Source: Heliopora coerulea (taxonomy: Eukaryota > Cnidaria > Anthozoa > Scleralcyonacea > Helioporidae). From it: DNA of 64,000 nucleotides. The notes under the pieces are model-generated. The model was not told the DNA's origin. It did not search any database and worked only from the letters and a program-made list of their open reading frames with translations. The position numbers and the translations under genes are program-made. The DNA lies in NCBI GenBank assembly GCA_030142905.1, contig JASJOG010000206.1, positions 310,001 through 374,000 of the forward strand. The letters are read 5' to 3'. Shown in pieces: positions 58,365 through 64,000 of the stretch. Within the stretch, counting starts at the first letter, position 1. Each line of letters begins with the position of its first letter.

Positions 58365-58827
58365 TGTTTACAAAAAGAAAAAAATAAAAAAAGAAAAACA
58401 AGTCTTTTTCCTTCGGCTTGCCGTTCTCAGTATTTTTATCATCTTGATTTTGACAAGTGAATTCAGACTCTATCACAAGGGGAGAAAACTCCTCACCGGT
58501 CATTTGTTGGTCTGGCTTCGACTCGCCTATTATTATCCCTTTTCCGATGAAATAAACAATTTCATGGCGAAATTCGATGTCAGCAGGGATACTACGTAAT
58601 TCATCAGCACAGCCATGGCTTTCTAAAGTGGGCTTATTTAACTCCTCTGTCTTTTTGACACTACTCGTATGCTCTGACTTACCTCGACTTCGTGCATTTA
58701 AAATAGATTCCTCAAAAGGTCTTGTAATCTCAACTTCACTAGCACTTGACGGACTTGCAACAGACTCCTGGAAAACACTTGTAGGCTTGGCTTCATTATC
58801 ATTCGGTGGACTTAAAGCAGGGTCCAT
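58365..58827 (-). CDS. Candidate minus-strand exon, Ser/Glu-rich, unrecognised
   Basis: Open frame with ATG at 58,827 (MDPALSPPNDNEAKPTS...), low-complexity and acidic in its first two thirds, then VYFIGKGIIIGESK and an A-rich-derived KEKDLFFFFYFFLFVNR tail. It ends at an AACAG|GTAAATT donor-like site near 58,365. The phase at that donor (2) would not join the protease exon directly. It may be a separate gene or a chance frame. Confidence 0.3.
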
Positions 58828-58979
58828 AGCAGGACTACTACATCCAGCTTCTCCAGTAGTTCATGGACCTCAAGAACTATCTTTAACACTAGCACTGGTA
58901 TAAGCTTCGTTTCCCTAACAAATGATGACCTTGAAGAAGAATCCTTGAATACGTACTATGCTCAGCGTCGTTTAACGTT

Positions 58980-61050
58980 AGTGGACTAAAAAACAAGTTT
59001 CAAAATTACTGATAAAATCATCACACAAGCAGGATTTTCAGTAGGTTAAGACGTAACAGGTAAATTTGATAAAGTAGACAATGAAACACAAGAATGACCA
59101 AAACCCTGATGATTACTACCATAAAGTACATGTACGATACAGATGGGCCTGAGGTCCACCTTGATTGGAGGTATCATAACATGGAGGTACGCTGCTAACC
59201 AGTTGCTTATTTTGTTTTATAAACCATTAGATGCTTAACAGTTATTTTATAAGGTTCTGGTAAAGTTCCAATAATTTTCTTAGAATCTAGTTCCCAGTCC
59301 ACACCAATGAAGCAAAATCGACCACATGTTGACAAAGCACCATGTGTTATTCCTACAGAATATTACTTGACAATATTTTCACAAAAATATCTGCACGATT
59401 GTTTATGAAAATTTACTGTACAAAGGTACTTTTTTATCTGAAATGATGAAAAGCAAATGACAAACGACACTGGACACCAACTGCTAATTACAACCCTGCA
59501 CAAGCAGTTTTGATGAGGGAGAAAAATAATATTACACAGTTATATAAAGTACAAAACAACAATTATATAGAAATTAGCACTGTTATAAGACTGCTGAGGA
59601 GTCGTTTAAAAATTTTACTGTTACCAAAAACAACAGTTAAAAGGACAGCAGAGCTGCAGGGGGGGGGGGGGCTGTAGCCCCCTCACTTTTTTCCAAATAC
59701 AGCAATCAAACAACTATGTTTTAGAACATTTGTTGCAAAATTTCCCAGGTAAGTACACAAAATAATGCATTTTTATCTCAAGTCCCTCACTCAAAATTCC
59801 ACTCTGCCATCCCAGAGTTATATAAAAATTAAAACTGTTGCAAGACTGCCCTGGAGTCGTTCAAAAATTTTACTTTTCCTTCCCTTTGTAATGCATTTGA
59901 GAATAATGTTTCATTGTTTACTAATCAAAACAATAATTATCTGACTTTAACTCTGTGTTCTGATGCTATTTCTATCCAGTATTTTCTTGTAAATTTTACA
60001 GTTCATACTGAATGTTGCTTTATTTTAATGTTGCTGCGTTTCTGTTCTTTTTTTGAGAGTTTGAGCATTTGTTTTATATTAATAACAGAAAATATCAGCT
60101 GAAGAGACAAGATCAAATATTCCAACCACTGAAAACTTAAGCAGGTATAACTACTGTATTATGGTCTCTAAAGAAAGTCTGAGAATTGAATAGACAAGTC
60201 ATTGCATTTACGTATTTAGACAGTCTTACAATCATTAAATGCTGAAAATTCTTACAAAGTATCTATGTTTATTCTTCAGCTCTTTCTCACATTTCTAGCT
60301 TCAAAACTTAATATCTGAGCATCAAAACATCCCACGAAGATTGCAACACCTCACTTCTCTGTTTGAATAATCATTTATTTTCAATTACGTGTGACCAATT
60401 TTTCTGGTAGTTTATTGTAATTAATAATATACATGACAACTGTTTTTGAATCTGACTAGCTAAGAGCAGTACAATTTCAGTCAAGGTCCCAAACACAACG
60501 CAATAACCATTCATTCCGTGTACTCACATTCCAAAAAATACGTGCCCTAAACTTTAAAGATCCTTCCCAACGAAAACATGGCCAAGTCCCAAAGCTTAGT
60601 CAAACATAGATCTATTCCAAGAAACGATAAGGCTAAAAAACACAGTAAAATCTTACCTGGATTTATTCATTTCAACCGATACAACCAAAACACGTGTTAA
60701 CAAATCATTCCTCTACAAATCTAAGTCGTTAAAATAAAGAGGCCTGGACACAAAGGTCTAAGGTCAAAAAACCTGGCGGGCAATAGCCCGCGGGGCAGGC
60801 GTTCTGTTCAAAGTTCAAAGGTCTGTAACTGCCATGACTGACGGCAAAGAATTCTAATGTTTCGAGCAAAGGCTCTTGGTCCACGAGTGTGACGTGTTCT
60901 GAAACGGAAATACTTTCCAATCTTTTGCTCAAAACGCTTAAACTTTTTACGTTATTTAACACTGTCTACGCAGTTTCCTATTTTAGTACCTTGACTACGT
61001 ATTCGTTGGGAGAGTACTTTATTTAAACCTTTTCTAATGCTTTCAGAACT
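58980..61050. other. No gene recognised; poly(G) run and one-armed foldback relic
   Basis: A run of 13 G at about 59,658-59,671. At 60,810-60,955 there is a relic of the foldback family at 53,265, with CTGTAACTGCCATGACTGAC and TTTCGAGCAAAGGCTCTTGG. Confidence 0.5.
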
Positions 61051-61056
61051 GCTTAC

Positions 61057-61482
61057 CTTGTGCTTCATTTTTGATATTACCGTTAACTCAGTCTTTCCAT
61101 TCCGAATCAGTGGCGTACTGTTGTAAATATCATTCGAGCACGTGACTGTGACCATAGAGACGCAATTTTGAGACCATGAAGTGAGAAGGGGGTGTCTCCT
61201 GCGTCTCCTTTCTTTAAGATTTTCTAAGGAGTCAGCTTCATAACATGCAATTTGTACTGAACCACTCGAGTTGAAGTCTGGTTTAGCTGGTTGCAAGATC
61301 TTCTTGCACCCGTGGAAAAGGTACACCCCTTCCAGGTTTTTTTCCCCAGCGAAAGCCCTCCCCCAGTAAACGAAGCTGTCAAAGAGCAAATCGGTGAACT
61401 TCAGGCACATCATATCGAAATAACTGAGTAAATCTAGTCCAGTGAGCTGATCAGTCGCTATGATATATTCCACATCGCATAC
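61057..61482 (-). CDS. Candidate coding exon, unrecognised, possible 5' part of the protease gene
   Basis: About 140 open codons read EYIIATDQLTGLDLLSYFD ... FVYWGRAFAGEKNLEGVYLF ... TSWSQNCVSMVTVTCSN ... ELTVISKMKHK and stop at a good donor, AAG|GTAAGC, at 61,057 in phase 0, which matches the phase-0 start of the exon at 55,781. The upstream acceptor is unclear (a purine-rich stretch). The residue composition looks like a folded protein, but I know no family. Confidence 0.4.
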
Positions 61483-61513
61483 CTTTGTAATACCTTTGCT
61501 CGCCTCTTTTTAC

Positions 61514-61680
61514 TGCCTCCCCATCCAATCATACCATATAGGCCGACCGGCGCCGTGTAACAGCGTCCCCTCTTCCCGACACCACTTGTGGCCTGGTGAC
61601 AAGGCAGGAAAGCTGTTGTTCCTGAGATTATTTGGAGTGCCACATCCCGCGCAACTCTTAGCAACACTTTGTCGCTTAGG
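61514..61680 (-). CDS. Candidate Cys-rich exon, unrecognised
   Basis: The frame reads SVAKSCAGCGTPNNLRNNSF PALSPGHKWCREEG ... GRPIWYDWMG and ends at a GCA|GTAAAA donor-like site. CxxCGTP followed by C...H could be a zinc ribbon. A second frame is also open across it, so the choice is uncertain. Confidence 0.3.
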
Positions 61681-62179
61681 TTTCAAGAAATTTTTCTCAG
61701 TGATTGTGGTATTTCAATGTGATACCATAACTTGAGGGAAATTAGCGACATTCACTCGGCTGCAGTAAAATTTAATCGTAAATTTCTCTCAATTGATGGT
61801 ATTACTTGTAAACATTTCGTCCGAACGATTCTACTGAAAATTCATTTCAATTTTTGTACCATCAAATATGTAACAGTTCCAATTGAAATATACTATTTGA
61901 ATTTGTTTCCAGTTTTGTCTTGAATATTTCTTCTGATCGAAATTTCTCAATTCCTACCTCACTTTCCCGCACACCGTAAACGAAATGAAAATCAAAAAGT
62001 TGTCAAGAGGTTTATCTTAACCAAAATTATATTAAGCAAATTAAGAAATGGCATCAACGGTTTTTTAACATATTAAACTAATATGTGAACCTTTCCTCTG
62101 CCACAGAAAAAATGGAAAAACAAGACTACTCGTAGTATCAACATTGGCAAAAGTGACTTCACAAAGTGGGAATAGTTAC

Positions 62180-62226
62180 CAATCAATTCCTTCACATCCC
62201 GAACACCAACATGATATAGCGGCCAT
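62180..62226 (-). CDS. Candidate first exon with Cys motif
   Basis: ATG at 62,226 in a good context (ATCATGGCC) reads MAAISCWCSGCEGID and then a donor TTG|GTAACT. CxCxxC could pair with the CxxCG of the candidate exon at 61.6 kb to make a zinc ribbon. Very short and unverified. Confidence 0.25.
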
Positions 62227-62284
62227 GATGGTTCCAGCTACAATAGCTACTAATAACAGCCTCACTTTCGAGAGTGAAATCGCA

Positions 62285-63380
62285 TTGGTTTAGCCGGAGT
62301 GAAATAATAAAAGACCTTTATTTTTGAAATACGATATGTTCCTTTGCACATTTCTACAGTTGATCTGCTGCTGTAAGTATAACTGCTGTTACGTGATGCT
62401 TTCTTCAGAAAATTGCTAAAATATACACAAAAATGAAAATTTGCGCGTTCGTGTTTGTCCTACAGAATGCAGGCTTGCGTTTCTCTAACTATACACAAGT
62501 AAATAAGGACAGAACCTTTAAAATGTAAATTATCTCATCAAATACCTACAATCCATTGTTTCAACAAAAGCGTGCCTAAATCCTTCATGGAACTCCTTAG
62601 CATTCAGGAGTGTAATAACCTTTGAAGAGTGCGATAAATAGTTGTCACAATGCTTATTGAATGCTAGTTAATGCGAATCTTAATTTTTAATCACCACTTT
62701 TTCTTCTACGTCAAACTTGAAAAAATCCCATCTAACTGTGTGTGAGACATGGGATAAAATGCTTAATCAATGTTTACTGCTATGAAGGATTTAACATTGC
62801 TCGCTAACCTTAAAAAACCATACTAAATTGTTTACTACAGTCGTGACTATTTATTAATCCTTACTTAAAACGTCAACTCAAAAGAAATAAATGGGTTTAT
62901 TATGTAGAGAATTTAAATACGAGTTAACGAACAATTAAGAAATACCAAATTGATTTCCTTGTTCGGATCCTGTGATCGAAACACGCGGAATGTTGCTAGA
63001 CTTTAGAAAAGCGTAAAAATACACGAAGGCGAGTGTATTTAGTTGTTCAAAACTCGAGCAATTCTCCCGAAAATCATCAACTGCCAATCCTAGACGACCT
63101 TAACAACATCGAACCAACATTAAAATGTGATCAACAAAGTGAAGCCACTTCAACGTGATGAAAAGAAAGAAAAACAAGCGACTTTTTTTTAGTTATCTGC
63201 AAGTCAAGCAACGTACCAAGTGTTTGAACCACAGTAATCAAACACACAAAAACACTTTTATATTTCTTTTCTAAAATAATAAAACTCAACATGCAAACCA
63301 AACTTCAGTATACCTTTGACGGGAAATTTTCCATGTTTGGATGTTCTTATCCGAACTTTGGTATTAACCAGTCAGAGCCA
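62285..63380. other. No gene recognised
   Basis: AT-rich, no repeat or frame worth naming. Confidence 0.4.
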
Positions 63381-63665
63381 TTGAACTCTAAAATGACTGG
63401 AGCGATACCTGCAAACTGTATTTTGACTGGAGGCTGACATGTGGGTCAATTTGCAGGTCATCCCAGTCCCCTACGTGATAAAACACGCAACCTATTGTGA
63501 AAAACTTCACCGAAATTTCGGATTTTTTGACAGTTTTCTTTTATGTCCTAAGTAAAGTGAAAGACGATGTCGTTAGGACTGCATATTTGCTATAATTAAC
63601 TGTCCATGAAAAATAAAAGTTCAGTACAATTTTTTTGCACGCGTGTTTTTGACCCACATGGCTGT
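63381..63665. repeat. Partial copy of the foldback element at 5,744-6,790
   Basis: Matches about 5,744-6,032 in the same orientation (GAACTCTAAAATGACTGGAG to TTTTTGACCCACATGGCTG). This shows the element is dispersed and not confined to the duplication. Confidence 0.8.
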
Positions 63666-64000
63666 TCACCTTCTTCAGTTATTGCTCCCGTCCGTTTTAG
63701 GGTAAGGTGCTCCACTTCTGTTACAGAATCTGATCCCTCCGTGACCTAATCACACAAATATTTCATTATGCATTAATATAAAGAAAAATTTTTGTTTAGA
63801 ACAGCTAAGGTAGCTGAGCCAGTGACGTATTCAATACTGAGCCTGACCTGGAACGTAACTGTGCAATCTACGCACGTGAATAACTTCATTGACCACCTTT
63901 ACAGCAGCGAAAATTTCTTTATAGTAAGCTTTGTACAACTCAAGAACGAAAATGAATGGCTGCATTTTCCACTAACTACAGAAAACTAAATTTCGAAGTT

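Noticed and set aside
63792..63989. Plus-strand 65-codon frame and an opposite minus-strand frame at the right edge
   Set aside because: Both strands are equally open, no splice-supported choice is possible, and no family was recognised.

Overview
This window is animal nuclear DNA. It is AT-rich, its genes are split by introns with GT-AG boundaries, and it is crowded with transposable elements and foldback repeats. The repeat content (Penelope-like elements with GIY-YIG endonucleases, tRNA-headed SINEs, Tigger-type DNA transposons) and the gene set suggest an anthozoan cnidarian, most likely a stony coral. That assignment is an inference; no species is claimed. Nothing bacterial or viral was recognised.

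Left part (1-29.64 kb): a large tandem segmental duplication. Copy A covers about 1-11,937 and copy B about 12,512-29,640. The two match closely over most of their length but differ by insertions. Copy B carries a Penelope-like element (about 16.3-18.25 kb), a 5'-truncated LINE (19.08-19.58 kb), a decayed Tc1/mariner-type element (19.72-20.28 kb) and a 3-kb Tigger element (21.88-24.91 kb). Copy A carries a tRNA-SINE block (4.49-4.81 kb) and a foldback element (5.74-6.79 kb). Each copy holds one gene for a small secreted, cysteine-free, proline/glutamine-rich repeat protein: intact with five repeats in B, collapsed and frameshifted in A. The duplication breaks inside a POT1-like telomere-protein gene. 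The full reading frame is at 29.46-31.23 kb (minus), and only its 3' 190 bp is copied at 11.75-11.94 kb.

Middle (31-38 kb): a few plus-strand exons of an unrecognised gene, a degenerate satellite of about 68 bp period, Penelope-type reverse transcriptase fragments facing away from each other, and many short foldback elements.

Right part (38-52.5 kb): a complete 12-exon signal peptide peptidase gene (HM13/SPP, minus, 385 aa) lies head-to-head with a complete 4-exon survivin gene (BIRC5, plus, 138 aa). Only about 224 bp separates the two start codons, and that stretch holds E2F-like and CCAAT motifs. All exon phases join and both proteins keep their key residues.

Far right (54-64 kb): a minus-strand terminal exon encodes a chymotrypsin-fold protease with a coiled-coil insertion and a Cys-pair insertion. 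Further minus-strand putative exons (58.4, 61.1, 61.5 and 62.2 kb) may belong to the same or neighbouring genes. The rest is SINE, foldback and unassigned sequence.

Work was by eye only. Exon limits come from splice motifs, reading phase and family similarity recalled from knowledge, not from alignments.
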